NCBI RefSeq assembly: GCF_016653295.1
Contig: NZ_NHSF01000017.1
Span: forward strand, 1 to 47,423
Length of the DNA stretch: 47,423 bases
Direction: 5' to 3'
Source: Halochromatium salexigens
GTDB lineage: Bacteria; Pseudomonadota; Gammaproteobacteria; Chromatiales; Chromatiaceae
In this document: one piece after another, positions 22,557-32,213 of the stretch
Position numbering within the stretch: the stretch's first letter is position 1
Layout: every line of letters starts with the position of its first letter
Notes under the pieces: model-generated
The model's input: only the letters and a program-made list of their open reading frames with translations
Databases searched by the model: none
Told to the model about the DNA's origin: nothing
Position numbers and translations under genes: made by a program

Positions 22557-23309
22557 GTGAGCAGCGAGCCCGGTTTCGACACCGAGAACGATCAGCCGAG
22601 GCAGGCCTCGGCAGCATCAATCGAGCTGACCCCCGATGAGGCTCAGTCCCGCGAGGCCATGCTGACGCCGATCGAGGCGCGCGTGCTCGGCTGCCTGATG
22701 GAAAAGGAGCGCACCACGCCGGATCAATATCCACTCACGCTGAATGGTCTCGTCACCGCTTGTAATCAGAAGAGCGCCCGCGACCCGGTGATGAAACTCA
22801 CGCCTGGGGAGGTGGGCCACTGCGTCGGCCAACTGCGCGACCGCGGTCTGGTGCATGCTAGCTCCAACGGCCGCAGTGAGCGTTTCGACCACAAGCTCAC
22901 CGGGCATTTCATGCTCGATCGCCAGCAACAGGCGTTGCTCTCTGTGCTCATGCTGCGCGGTCCGCAGACCACCGGCGAATTGCGCACCCATTGCGCGCGG
23001 CTCGCCGAGTTCGCCGGTCTGAACGCGGTGCAGATCTCGCTCGATCAGCTCGCGCATCACAACCCACCGCTGGTGCGCGAACTGCCACGCCAACCGGGTA
23101 TGCGCGAGCAACGCTTCGTGCATCTGCTCTGCGGCGAGCCCAAACTCGCGCCACCACGCCCGGCAGCTGCGACCTCCGAACCTGTTACCGTGACAAGGTC
23201 GGTCGCAATCTCAATCGAGGACTGGGAAGCGCTCATCGATCGGATTGAACGGCTTGAAGCCGAGGTCAATGAGCTAAAAGCCGAGCGGCCCACAGAACTC
23301 TCTCGATGA
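22557..23309 (+). CDS. yceH: UPF0502 (DUF480) YceH-like protein
   Basis: 250 residues. Two winged-helix-like lobes: IEARVLGCLMEKERTTPDQYPLTLN...LVTACNQKSARDPV and LDRQQQALLSVLMLRGPQT...GELRTHC. These are signatures of the YceH family, function unknown. The start is GTG 22557, directly after the fabA stop with no gap, so it depends on fabA translation. A C-terminal helix (EDWEALIDRIERLEAEVNELKAE) looks like a short coiled coil. Confidence 0.88.
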   Translation: MSSEPGFDTENDQPRQASAASIELTPDEAQSREAMLTPIEARVLGCLMEKERTTPDQYPLTLNGLVTACNQKSARDPVMKLTPGEVGHCVGQLRDRGLVHASSNGRSERFDHKLTGHFMLDRQQQALLSVLMLRGPQTTGELRTHCARLAEFAGLNAVQISLDQLAHHNPPLVRELPRQPGMREQRFVHLLCGEPKLAPPRPAAATSEPVTVTRSVAISIEDWEALIDRIERLEAEVNELKAERPTELSR

Positions 23310-23341
23310 GGGCGAGCGCAGCCAAGGCTGGCTGCCCGAAC

Positions 23342-24352
23342 CTATCTAAGGGATGGCACGGCCGCGCCGGTTAGCTCGGCGAGCCTAGCGGCAAAAGCCG
23401 TGCCCACACGCTCGGCAAAGCGTTCGAGCAGATCGCGTTCCTGGCTGTAGTCGACCAATTTTTCGGTGCCGACGATCTTCCTGGCGACAGAGGCCGCACT
23501 GCCAAGACCATCGCTGAGACCAAGTTCGAGACTCTCTTGGCCGGTCCAGAACAGCCCGCTAAACAGCTCATCGCCGCCCTGGAGGCGATCGCCGCGACCT
23601 TCCTTGACGGCAGAGATGAACTGCTGATGGAGGTTATCGAGTAGTCCTTGGATGAAGGTCCGGTCCCAGTCGTCGAAATCCGAGAAGGGATCGAGGATGC
23701 CCTTGTGCTCGCCGGCGGTGAGCAGGCGGCGTTGGATGCCGAGTTCATCGAGCGCGCGTTTGAAGCCGAAGCTATCCAAGCGCACGCCGATGGAGCCGAT
23801 CAGCGTCGCCCGGTCGACATAGATTGCATCAGTAGCGCTGGCGATGTAGTAGGCCCCCGAAGCGCAGACATCGGCGGCGACGGCGTACACCGGTGTGTCT
23901 GGATAGAGTTCGCGCAGGCGGCGGATCTCGTCGAAGACATAGCCGGACTGGACCGGACTGCCGCCGGGACTGTTGATACTCAGGATGATGGCCTTGACCG
24001 TGTCCGCCTCGAACGCCTGGTGCAGCCCCTTGATGATGCGCTCCGCGCTCGCGCTGGTCTTGTCCGCGATCAGCCCTTCGATCTTGATCACCGCCGCATG
24101 CTCGCCGGTCGCGCCCATCGAATCGCCGAGGCCGTCGAGGACGAGCGTCGCCGAGAGCAGGATGACATAGGCGAGCAGACCGAGTTTGAGCACCAGGCCC
24201 CAGCGCCGCGAGCGCCGTTGCTGACGCAGGAATTCGACCGCGAGCCGGTTGATCAGGGCGCGCTCCCAGTGCGGGTCATCGGTGGCCGGCATCGGGTCTC
24301 GGTGAGCACGCTCAGCGCGTGTCCAACGGCTGATCCAGGAAGGTAGCTTCAT
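23342..24352 (-). CDS. sppA: Signal peptide peptidase, S49 family
   Basis: 336 residues, the short single-domain form of SppA. One transmembrane helix (about 50-70, LKLGLLAYVILLSATLVL) anchors a periplasmic protease domain with IKAIILSINSPGGSP-type VKAIILSINSPGGSPV, ADVCASGAYYIAS carrying the nucleophilic Ser, and Lys in IGVRLDSFGFKRALDEL. It degrades released signal peptides. Position after rluC and the HAD gene is the same as in Pseudomonas. Confidence 0.92.
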   Translation of the reverse strand: MKLPSWISRWTRAERAHRDPMPATDDPHWERALINRLAVEFLRQQRRSRRWGLVLKLGLLAYVILLSATLVLDGLGDSMGATGEHAAVIKIEGLIADKTSASAERIIKGLHQAFEADTVKAIILSINSPGGSPVQSGYVFDEIRRLRELYPDTPVYAVAADVCASGAYYIASATDAIYVDRATLIGSIGVRLDSFGFKRALDELGIQRRLLTAGEHKGILDPFSDFDDWDRTFIQGLLDNLHQQFISAVKEGRGDRLQGGDELFSGLFWTGQESLELGLSDGLGSAASVARKIVGTEKLVDYSQERDLLERFAERVGTAFAARLAELTGAAVPSLR

Positions 24353-24394
24353 TGTGTAGGGTACGACAGCAGTCAGGATTGGAGTGTAAGGGAG

Positions 24395-25099
24395 TCAGTG
24401 CAGGAGCCAGTCCGAAAGCACGGCGATCGACGGTGCGCAGGCCAGCGGTTGCTGCGCGAGCAGCCGTTCCGGCGTCTGCGTGCCATAGCCGACCGCGAGC
24501 ACCCGCACGCCGGCAGTGTGCGCCATCTGCAGATCGTAGTCGGTGTCGCCGATCATTAGGGTGACAGCGGGCGAGACACCGAGTTCATCCATGAGTTCAT
24601 GCAGCATCCCCGGATGCGGCTTGGAAAAGGTCTCCTCGGCGCAGCGCGTGGCATGGAACCAGGGCCGCAACCCGGTTAGATCCAGGGCTTGATCCAGCCC
24701 GCGGCGGCTCTTGCCGGTGGCGACCGCCAGCAGCCGACCCCGCGCATGCAGGCCCTCGATCAGGGCCTGGACGCCCTCGAAGAGCGGCGTCGGGGTGGCA
24801 TCGGCGATCAGATAATGATGGCGATAACGGGCGATGAGTTCCGCGAGGGTCTGCTCGCCGTCGAAGCCCGGCAGGCGCCGGATGGCCTCCTCGAGCCCGA
24901 GACCGATGACCCCACGCACTGCAGTCGCAGGCGGCGAGGCGAGACCGAGATCCCTGAACGCCGCCTGCATGCTCGCCACGATGCGCCCCTCCGAATCCAT
25001 CAGGGTTCCGTCCCAATCGAACACGACGAGTTCGATGTCTTGCAGCCTCAGGGCTGCCTCGCTGTTTGCCTCACTGCTTAGGTCCATGGTCAGGTCCAA
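24395..25099 (-). CDS. HAD-family phosphatase (phosphoglycolate phosphatase-like)
   Basis: 234 residues. HAD motif I VVFDWDGTLMDSE, motif II-type AVATGKSRRGLD, motif III KPHPG and motif IV MIGDTDYDLQMA. This is a Gph-like small-molecule phosphatase. The start is a TTG at 25099, supported by GAGGAG five bases upstream, which overlaps the rluC stop by 10 bp; ATG 25087 is the alternative. The substrate cannot be fixed from sequence. Confidence 0.87.
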   Translation of the reverse strand: MDLTMDLSSEANSEAALRLQDIELVVFDWDGTLMDSEGRIVASMQAAFRDLGLASPPATAVRGVIGLGLEEAIRRLPGFDGEQTLAELIARYRHHYLIADATPTPLFEGVQALIEGLHARGRLLAVATGKSRRGLDQALDLTGLRPWFHATRCAEETFSKPHPGMLHELMDELGVSPAVTLMIGDTDYDLQMAHTAGVRVLAVGYGTQTPERLLAQQPLACAPSIAVLSDWLLH

Positions 25100-26025
25100 G
25101 ATGTCTCCTCGAGTCGTTTCAAGACCGCCTCCAACGCCGCTGGGAGCGGTGCCGTGACATGCACGGGCGGCTGATCCTCCCTCGGGCGAAAGCTCAGGGC
25201 CGCCGCGTGCAAAAACAAGCGTTTCAATCCGAGCGTCTGCAGGCGTGCATTGGTGGCCGGATCGCCGTATTTGGGGTCGCCCGCGACCGCCGCGCCGAGG
25301 TAGGCCGCATGCACCCGGATCTGATGCGTGCGACCGGTTTCCAGTTCGGCCTCGACCAGGGTCAGGGCGCCCAGGCGTTGGCGGACGCGAAAGCGGGTCC
25401 GCGACGGCTTGCCAGCGTGCGGGTCGACCCGCACCACCCGCTCGCCGCCGCGCACGCGGTTGGTGCTCAGCGCGGCGGCCACCTCGATCTCGGCTTGCGG
25501 CAATGCGCCACAGAGCAATGCCAGATAGCGCTTGTCGACCTCGCCCTCGCGCAGCTGCGCATGCAGGCGCCGCAACGCACTGCGGCGCTTGCTGATCAGC
25601 AGGCAGCCGGAGGTGTCCCGGTCGAGCCGGTGCACCAGCTCCAGCTCGGCGCCGGGGCGCATGGCGCGCAGGCTCTCGATCACGCCCAGGTTGATACCAC
25701 TGCCGCCGTGCACGGCGAGACCGGCCGGCTTGTTCAGCACCAGCACCAGGTCGTCCTCATAGAGCAGCGCCTCGGCGAGGCGATCCTGGAGCCGGGCCGA
25801 GGGCGTGATAGACGCGCCCTGCTCCGCTCTGCGCAGCGGGGGCAGCCGCACCTGGTCGCCCTCCTCAATCCGTTGCGATGGGCGGGCGCGGCCCTTATTG
25901 ACACGCACCTCACCGCGCCGTAGCAGCCGATAGACGAGGCTGCGCGGCACACCTTTCAAGTGCGCCAAGAGGAAATTATCGATGCGCTGGCCAGCGGTCT
26001 CCGCGTCGATTTGGACCCATTCCAC
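25090..26025 (-). CDS. rluC: 23S rRNA pseudouridine synthase
   Basis: RluC-type pseudouridine synthase, about 311 residues from the GTG at 26025 (VEWVQIDAETAGQRIDNFLL). An S4 RNA-binding domain (LVYRLLRRGEVRVNKGRARP) precedes the catalytic domain with Asp in HRLDRDTSGCLL, followed by DKRYLALL, GRTHQIRVHAAYLG and GDPKYG. The frame stays open upstream to 26538 with a basic, Ser/Pro-rich sequence, so a start farther out (for example TTG 26202) with a disordered extension is possible. No ATG lies between 26025 and about 26430. Divergent from rne, as in E. coli and Pseudomonas. Confidence 0.9.
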   Translation of the reverse strand: MEWVQIDAETAGQRIDNFLLAHLKGVPRSLVYRLLRRGEVRVNKGRARPSQRIEEGDQVRLPPLRRAEQGASITPSARLQDRLAEALLYEDDLVLVLNKPAGLAVHGGSGINLGVIESLRAMRPGAELELVHRLDRDTSGCLLISKRRSALRRLHAQLREGEVDKRYLALLCGALPQAEIEVAAALSTNRVRGGERVVRVDPHAGKPSRTRFRVRQRLGALTLVEAELETGRTHQIRVHAAYLGAAVAGDPKYGDPATNARLQTLGLKRLFLHAAALSFRPREDQPPVHVTAPLPAALEAVLKRLEETSWT

Positions 26026-26202
26026 CTGAGAAATTCCGGCGCGGGTTGGCGCTGAAGCCGGCGCCGAGGGTGCGCGCTCCGGGCTTTCCGAGTGTTTACT
26101 CGAGCGCGCCTTCAGCGCCGAGGCGCGTGACTTACCGCGCGCCGAGGGCGCGGACCGGGGGCGCGCGCCGCGCGGGTGTTTCGTCGACGACTTCGGGGTC
26201 AA

Positions 26203-26731
26203 TTGCCGGTACCGAGAAAGCTTGCTAGCATTCGAGGCTTGTGCTGTGTGCGAGGGCGCGGTATCGCGCCCTCCGCGATGGGGAGGAGCAGCGCATCTTC
26301 CAGGAGGCGTGCCGAGGGGAGCGCATTGGATCAAGTCGTGGTCGTCCCACAAGGTCGGTCTAGCCGAGTGCCTGCTATCCAGGGCCAGATCCGCTGCGCG
26401 GCCCTGCGCCAAGCCAACAGTATGGCGCATTGTCCAACCACTGCGACACCCTGCCGTTCCCGACTCCCTACAGTTTTCAACGAGCAGCGGCTCTGGGCCG
26501 CTGACTCGACAGGGTCCTTGGCGCGCCGCGCCGGGCACCGAAAGTCAAACGAAAGCGCGTGCTTATGGCATGCCGCGGGCATCAGAGTAGGCTTGCTCGG
26601 CGCGACCCTCGCGCGAACGAGCCGCCCCGGCTCCGTAAGCGCGGCGGCACATGAAGCCGCTTGCGCGCGCAACCATGGCCGAACGAGGCTGTGGACCGCG
26701 CCTCGCGCGAAGGCGAGAGAACCGATACACG
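26203..26731 (+). promoter_or_regulatory. Probable long rne leader and rne/rluC divergent region
   Basis: About 530 bp before the rne ATG with no supported gene. A perfect hairpin with a 9-bp stem is present: GAGGGCGCG (26252-26260), loop GTAT, CGCGCCCTC (26265-26273). In E. coli, rne has a 361-nt leader whose hairpins let RNase E regulate its own mRNA. A similar role here is inferred from position only, and the promoter could not be placed. Confidence 0.4.
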
Positions 26732-29700
26732 ATGAAAAGAATGCTCATCAACGCAACTCAACCCGAGGAGTTGCGGGTAGCCATTGTCGATGGCCAACAA
26801 TTATATAACCTCGATATCGAAAGTCCCGGGCGCGAGCAAAAGAAGGCCAACATCTACAAAGGTACCATCACCCGCGTCGAGCCAAGCCTCGAGGCCGCCT
26901 TCGTCGACTACGGCTCGGACCGCCACGGCTTCCTACCGCTGAAGGAGATCGCGCGCAGCTACTTCCGCCAGGATGCCCCGAAACCGGGCACCCGCGCCAG
27001 CATCAAGGAGCTGATCAAGGAAGGTCAGCAGGTGATGGTGCAGATCGACAAGGAGGAGCGCGGCAATAAAGGCGCGGCGCTGACCACCTTCATCTCGCTG
27101 GCCGGGCGCTACCTGGTGCTGATGCCGAACAACCCGCGTGCCGGCGGCGTCTCGCGGCGCATCGAGGGAACGGATCGCTCCGACCTGCGCGAGGTGCTGA
27201 GTCAGCTCGAACTGCCCGAGGACATGGGCTTGATCGTGCGCACCGCCGGGGTCGGCAAGAACGTCGAAGAGCTGCAATGGGATCTCAACTATCTGCTGCA
27301 GCTCTGGGATGCGATCAAGACCTCCGGCGAAGCGCGCAAGGCACCCTTCCTGATCTATCAAGAGAGCGACGTCATCATCCGCTCAATGCGCGATCACCTG
27401 CGCGTCGACATCGGCGAGATCGTGGTCGACGATGGCAGCGTCTACCAGAAGGCCGAGACCTTCATGCGTCAGGTGATGCCGAACAACCTGAAGAAACTCA
27501 GGCTCTATCAGGACGAGGTGCCACTGTTCACGCGCTACCAGATCGAGAGCCAGATCGAATCGGTGTTCCAGCGCGAGGTGCGCCTGCCCTCCGGCGGCTC
27601 GCTGGTGATCGACCAGGGCGAGGCGTTGACCTCGATCGACATCAACTCGGCGCGCGCCACCAAGGGCGCCGATATCGAGGAGACTGCGTTCAACACCAAC
27701 CTGGAAGCCGCCGACGAGATCGCTCGCCAGTTGCGCCTGCGCGACCTCGGCGGTCTGTTCGTGATCGACTTCATCGACATGACCCCGGCCAAGCATCAGC
27801 GCGAGGTCGAGAACCGGCTGCGCGATGCGCTCAAGCACGACCGCGCGCGCGTGCAGGTCGCGCGCATCTCGCGTTTCGGTCTGCTCGAGATGTCGCGCCA
27901 GCGCCTGCGCCCCTCGCTCGGTGAGTCCAGCCAGCTGGTGTGCCCGCGCTGCAAGGGGCAGGGCACCATCCGCGGGGTCGAATCTCTGGCTCTCTCGGTG
28001 CTGCGCATCGTCGAGGAAGAGGCGATGAAGGACCGCACCTCGCGCATCATCGCGCAGTTGCCCGTCGAGGTCGCGACCTTCCTGCTCAACGAGAAGCGGC
28101 TCATGATCGTGCAGATCGAGGAGCGCCAGAAGGTCGACGTGGTACTGATCCCGAATCGACATATGGACACACCCGATTACCAGATCGAGCGCATCCGCGC
28201 CCAGGATACCGAACGCCTGAGCGATGGCGAGATCAGCTACGATTTGGCGGAGCGGCCAGATGCGACCGAGCCGGCTTTCGCGCGCCCGAATAGCATCCCG
28301 CGTGCGGAGGAACCAGCAGTCAAGGCCCTAGCGCCCTCGATGCCGGCACCACAACGTCACGATCCGGCCGATGACGAGCAGGCCGACACCGATACAGCTG
28401 GCAGTGCTAGTGAGCAAGGCCGGCGCACCGAGAGTGTGCTCAAACGGATCTGGACCACCCTCTTCGCGATTCCGCCCGACCAATCGCATGAAGGCACGGC
28501 GGCGGGCGATCGCTCGGCAATCGGCACAGGTCGCGCCAACGCTGCCGGGCCGCGAACCGAGAGCGCGCCCAAGAGCGCTTCGGATTCGCGCAGCTCGAAA
28601 GGTGACAGCCGCCGCGCTAGCCAAGGCACGCGCAATCAGCGCAGCGAGCGCCGCTCGCGCCGATCGAATGCGCAGCCCGATACTGCTCAGGCCGATCGCT
28701 CAACCTCGGCGAGCACCGACACTGATTCCGGATCCGGCTCTAGCACGTCGAGCGCGAACAAGGGTCAGAGTGCTACCCACTCATCCGAAGACCAGCGTTC
28801 GTCCTCTGGCAATAGCGGTAGTCAGAACACTGGCCAGAACAGCAGCCAGAGCCGACGCGGGAATTCCCGGCGCGGTTCGCGTGGCGGTCGCGGCCGGCGC
28901 AATCAGCAAAACGGCGACAGCACCCCGACAGCGGACGGCCCAAGCAACATCTCGAGCGCTGAGGCTGAATCGCAGGCCTCGACGCAGACGAGGACGCCGA
29001 TCCCGGGAGCTGAATCCGCATCCAGAGCCCTGGTCGCGACCGAATCGAGTGCCTCTTCCGAGGACTCTGTGAAAGAGCGCCCAGCGAACGCGAGTGCGGC
29101 AACGGCGGAAGCCACTGAGCGACCACCCAATAACGAGCGCACCGAGGCCGCGGCAGAAGAAAGCGAAGGCAAATCGAGCAGCCGGACCCGCTCCAGTCGG
29201 CGTCGGCGCGGTGGCCGCGGTCGGCGGCGGAGTGAACATAGCGACAGCACAAGCAGCAGCGGTGATTCGCAACAAGACGCGCCGGCTGCATCGCCCAAAT
29301 CGTCCGAGCCCAAATCGTCCGAGCAGGGGGCCACCGAGGTCACGTCCGCGCCAGCCTCTGCCCCTCCCGTGCAAGATCAGCAAGACAAGCCACGTCTGTC
29401 ACAGCAACAGACTAACGCCAAGGCCAGCAATCAGACGACCGAAGCCGTCAGCGATAAGGGACCCGAAAGAGCCAGTCCCGCAAGCGTGGCAGCACCAGCC
29501 GAAGCCGAGCGCCAACCACCCGCTAAGCCAGACGCCGAGCCCAGCCAGCCTACCGCTGCCCCAACCACGCCCAAACTCACGGAAACGGACTCCAAGCCCG
29601 CGCAGCCTAACGCCGCCCCGACCAGGCCCCAAGGCATGGAGACGGACTCCAAGCCCAAGCCGCCCATCGCCACTCCGGAAAAGCACGAAAGCACGGAGAC

Positions 29701-29743
29701 GAAGGCACGCAGCGACACGACAGAGCCGCAGGATCCACACTAA
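26732..29743 (+). CDS. rne: Ribonuclease E
   Basis: 1003 residues. It starts [20 protein letters not shown], as in E. coli. S1 domain ([19 protein letters not shown]), 5'-sensor and DNase-I-like domain follow. Metal ligands Asp303 ([10 protein letters not shown]) and Asp346 (FVIDFIDM), and the Zn-link Cys404/Cys407 ([12 protein letters not shown]), fall at exactly the E. coli residue numbers. From about 530 the protein is the disordered degradosome scaffold: Ser/Gln/Asn-rich, with Arg clusters [16 protein letters not shown] and [16 protein letters not shown], and a Pro/Thr-rich end with imperfect repeats around METDSKP. It cleaves rRNA precursors and mRNA. Confidence 0.96.
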   Translation: MKRMLINATQPEELRVAIVDGQQLYNLDIESPGREQKKANIYKGTITRVEPSLEAAFVDYGSDRHGFLPLKEIARSYFRQDAPKPGTRASIKELIKEGQQVMVQIDKEERGNKGAALTTFISLAGRYLVLMPNNPRAGGVSRRIEGTDRSDLREVLSQLELPEDMGLIVRTAGVGKNVEELQWDLNYLLQLWDAIKTSGEARKAPFLIYQESDVIIRSMRDHLRVDIGEIVVDDGSVYQKAETFMRQVMPNNLKKLRLYQDEVPLFTRYQIESQIESVFQREVRLPSGGSLVIDQGEALTSIDINSARATKGADIEETAFNTNLEAADEIARQLRLRDLGGLFVIDFIDMTPAKHQREVENRLRDALKHDRARVQVARISRFGLLEMSRQRLRPSLGESSQLVCPRCKGQGTIRGVESLALSVLRIVEEEAMKDRTSRIIAQLPVEVATFLLNEKRLMIVQIEERQKVDVVLIPNRHMDTPDYQIERIRAQDTERLSDGEISYDLAERPDATEPAFARPNSIPRAEEPAVKALAPSMPAPQRHDPADDEQADTDTAGSASEQGRRTESVLKRIWTTLFAIPPDQSHEGTAAGDRSAIGTGRANAAGPRTESAPKSASDSRSSKGDSRRASQGTRNQRSERRSRRSNAQPDTAQADRSTSASTDTDSGSGSSTSSANKGQSATHSSEDQRSSSGNSGSQNTGQNSSQSRRGNSRRGSRGGRGRRNQQNGDSTPTADGPSNISSAEAESQASTQTRTPIPGAESASRALVATESSASSEDSVKERPANASAATAEATERPPNNERTEAAAEESEGKSSSRTRSSRRRRGGRGRRRSEHSDSTSSSGDSQQDAPAASPKSSEPKSSEQGATEVTSAPASAPPVQDQQDKPRLSQQQTNAKASNQTTEAVSDKGPERASPASVAAPAEAERQPPAKPDAEPSQPTAAPTTPKLTETDSKPAQPNAAPTRPQGMETDSKPKPPIATPEKHESTETKARSDTTEPQDPH

Positions 29744-29835
29744 CGTCTTCGATTTGAGCGCTAGCTGGGTTAAGATACAAGGCTGCTTACCGCCGCGCCC
29801 CGCTCCGTTCAATACCGAGACCGATCTCGCCTGCC

Positions 29836-31038
29836 ATGCTTGAGCTCTTCCTGATCTCGACCAAGCGCTTCATCGGTCTCGTTGGAGCGAGCCTGAGTCG
29901 CTCGCCCGATGGCCAAGCGCCGCTGCGCCTGCGGCGCGTGCTGGTGATGCTGGGCTTCTTGCCGCTGTTCGCGTTCGGCCAGGCCCTGCATTGGCTCGGC
30001 TTCCTGCTCGATGATCTCTTCTTTCGCGGCTGGCGGCGGGTGTCGGTCGCGGCGCCGCTGTTCGTGCTTGGCGTGCCGCGCAGCGGCACCACGCGCCTGC
30101 ATCAGGTGCTGGCGCAGGACCGGCAGTTCACCACCTTCCGCACCTGGGAATGCCTGTTCGCCCCGTCGGTGACGCAGCGTTTGTTCTTCCTCGGCCTCGC
30201 GCGCCTGGATCGGGCGATCGGAGCGCCGGTCGCGCGCCTGCTGCGGCGCATCGAGCGCCGTGCCTTCGCCGGGCTCGATGAGGTCCATCCGATGGGGCTG
30301 ACGACACCGGAGGAGGACTATTTCGCCCTGATGCCGGTCCTGTCCTGTTTCATCCTCGCGTTGCCCTTCCCCGGTTTCGAGCACCTCTGGCGGGTCGGGC
30401 GCTTCGATGCCGACCTCGATCCCGCCGAGCGCCGGCGCCTGCTCGATTTCTACGAGAGCTGCCTCAAACGCCATCTCTATGTGCATGGCCCCGAGAAACG
30501 GTTGCTTTCAAAGAATGCCGCCTTCGCGCCCTGGGCGTTGAGTCTCGCCGAGCGTTTTGCCGATGCCCGCTTCCTCGTCAGCCTGCGCGATCCGCTCGAG
30601 ACGGTGCCCTCGCAGCTGAGTTCGATCGGCCCTGGGCTGGCCTTCTTCGGCGTGCCCGCCGACAGCCCACCGGTGCGCCAGCGTCTGACCGCGCAGTTGG
30701 CGTTCTACTACGAGAATCTGGATCGGCTGCGCGAACGGTTGCCGGAGGAGCAACATGCCGCGCTCGGCATGCAGGATCTGCGGGGCCATCTCGGGCAAAC
30801 GCTCACCGCCGTGTATCAGCGCTTTGGACTCGTCCTGTCGGACGATTTCGCCCAAGTGCTCGCGCGCGAGGATGGCCAGGCCCGGCGCTATCAAAGCAAG
30901 CATCGCTATAGCCTCGAGCAGTTTGGCCTGACGCCGGTCACCCTCGCGGAGCGTTTTGCGGCGGCCTATCGGCATCCGGTGCTGGCTGCAGCGCCCTCGC
31001 CCACCGCCGCGCTCGAGCCCCGGGTCGCCTCATGCTGA
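29836..31038 (+). CDS. Sulfotransferase family protein
   Basis: 400 residues. The PAPS 5'-phosphosulfate loop is VLGVPRSGTTRLHQVLA (about 76-92). A 3'-phosphate-binding region appears as DARFLVSLRDPLETVPSQ. It has an N-terminal hydrophobic stretch (RVLVMLGFLPLFAFGQALHWLGFLL) that may hold it at the membrane, as in sulfotransferases acting on lipid-linked or large substrates. It overlaps the next gene by 7 bp (ATG 31032, TGA 31036-31038), the first of a three-gene operon. The acceptor is unknown; a glycolipid or polysaccharide is inferred from the neighbours. Confidence 0.82.
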   Translation: MLELFLISTKRFIGLVGASLSRSPDGQAPLRLRRVLVMLGFLPLFAFGQALHWLGFLLDDLFFRGWRRVSVAAPLFVLGVPRSGTTRLHQVLAQDRQFTTFRTWECLFAPSVTQRLFFLGLARLDRAIGAPVARLLRRIERRAFAGLDEVHPMGLTTPEEDYFALMPVLSCFILALPFPGFEHLWRVGRFDADLDPAERRRLLDFYESCLKRHLYVHGPEKRLLSKNAAFAPWALSLAERFADARFLVSLRDPLETVPSQLSSIGPGLAFFGVPADSPPVRQRLTAQLAFYYENLDRLRERLPEEQHAALGMQDLRGHLGQTLTAVYQRFGLVLSDDFAQVLAREDGQARRYQSKHRYSLEQFGLTPVTLAERFAAAYRHPVLAAAPSPTAALEPRVASC

Positions 31039-32213
31039 ACTCCCCGCCATCCATTGCCATGTCCTCGCCCACCCTCGAGCAAGCGCCTGCCATCGATGCG
31101 CGTGGACTGCGGGTCGCGATCATCTCCGACGCGGCACCCGAGCGCAACGGCGTCGGCACCTACTATCAGGATCTCGCCGAGCACCTGAAGGCGATCGGCG
31201 CCAAGGTGGAGTTGATCTCGCCACGCTATCGAGCGAGCAGGTGGCACGGTGGCCTGGCGATGCCGATGCCTGGCGATCCGACCCAACGCTTCCTGATCCC
31301 GCGTCCCAAGCTGATCGGGCGTCGGCTCAAGCGCCTGGACCCGAATGCGATCATCATCCCGACGCCCGGCCCCTACGCGATGCTCGGCTTGCTGTTCGCG
31401 CGCCGCTACCACGCGCGGCTAGTGGTCGGCTTCCATACCCATTTCGAGCGACTGGCGGCGCTGAACAACCATTGGCGTCTGTTCGGCATCCTCGCCCAGA
31501 CCTATCTCAACACCTGTCACCGCGCACTGTTCAAGGCCAGCCATCTGGTGCTGGCGAACTCCGATGACATGCTCGAGGTCGCCCGTTCCATCGGCGCGAC
31601 CCATGTGGGGCTGATGGGCACGCCGATCCCGAAACGCTTCCTCGATGAGCCCGTGAGTCCCTTGCGGGACCGGATCGAGCGCGTGCTCTTCGCCGGCCGG
31701 CTCGCCCCGGAGAAGAATCTCGGCGCCGTGATCGAGGCCGCCGAAGCGCTTCCGCAACTGCACGTCCAGATCGCCGGCGATGGCCCGCTGCGTGACTGGG
31801 TCGAGCAAGAGGCCGAGCGGTTGCCGAACCTCGAGTACGTCGGCTGGGTGCGACGCCAGCAGATCCTGCCGTTGATCGATCAGACTGACCTGCTGGTGCT
31901 GCCCTCGACCATCGAATCCTTCGGCACCATCGCCCTCGAGGCCCTGGCGCGCGGGCGCTTGGTGGTGGTCTCCTCGCAGTGCGGCATCCTGAGCTGGGAT
32001 CTGCTCAATCGCGCGCTGTTCCAGATGCGCGGCGAGGAAACGCTATCCACTGTCCTCGAGCGCGTCTGTGCGCTGGATCGCGGCATGCTCGAACGCAAGG
32101 CGGTGCTCGGCCGCGAGGCCGCGCGCGAGATCAATGACCGCAATCTGCGTCATTGGCTCTCAGTGCTGCGCGATCAAGATCCGCGTGGGCTCGAGCAGTA
32201 TGAAGACCGCTGA
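31032..32213 (+). CDS. Glycosyltransferase family 4 (GT-B)
   Basis: 393 residues. Rossmann-like N-lobe beginning VAIISDAAPERNGVGTYYQD, with a GFHTHFERL segment. The C-lobe has VLFAGRLAPEKNLGAVIEA, IAGDGPLRDWVE and the donor-binding E-x7-E region LPSTIESFGTIALEALARG. This is the MgtA/SqdX-like retaining GT4 type, using a nucleotide sugar. Start may also be at 31059. It overlaps both neighbours (7 bp and 14 bp), so the three products are made together. Confidence 0.87.
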   Translation: MLNSPPSIAMSSPTLEQAPAIDARGLRVAIISDAAPERNGVGTYYQDLAEHLKAIGAKVELISPRYRASRWHGGLAMPMPGDPTQRFLIPRPKLIGRRLKRLDPNAIIIPTPGPYAMLGLLFARRYHARLVVGFHTHFERLAALNNHWRLFGILAQTYLNTCHRALFKASHLVLANSDDMLEVARSIGATHVGLMGTPIPKRFLDEPVSPLRDRIERVLFAGRLAPEKNLGAVIEAAEALPQLHVQIAGDGPLRDWVEQEAERLPNLEYVGWVRRQQILPLIDQTDLLVLPSTIESFGTIALEALARGRLVVVSSQCGILSWDLLNRALFQMRGEETLSTVLERVCALDRGMLERKAVLGREAAREINDRNLRHWLSVLRDQDPRGLEQYEDR

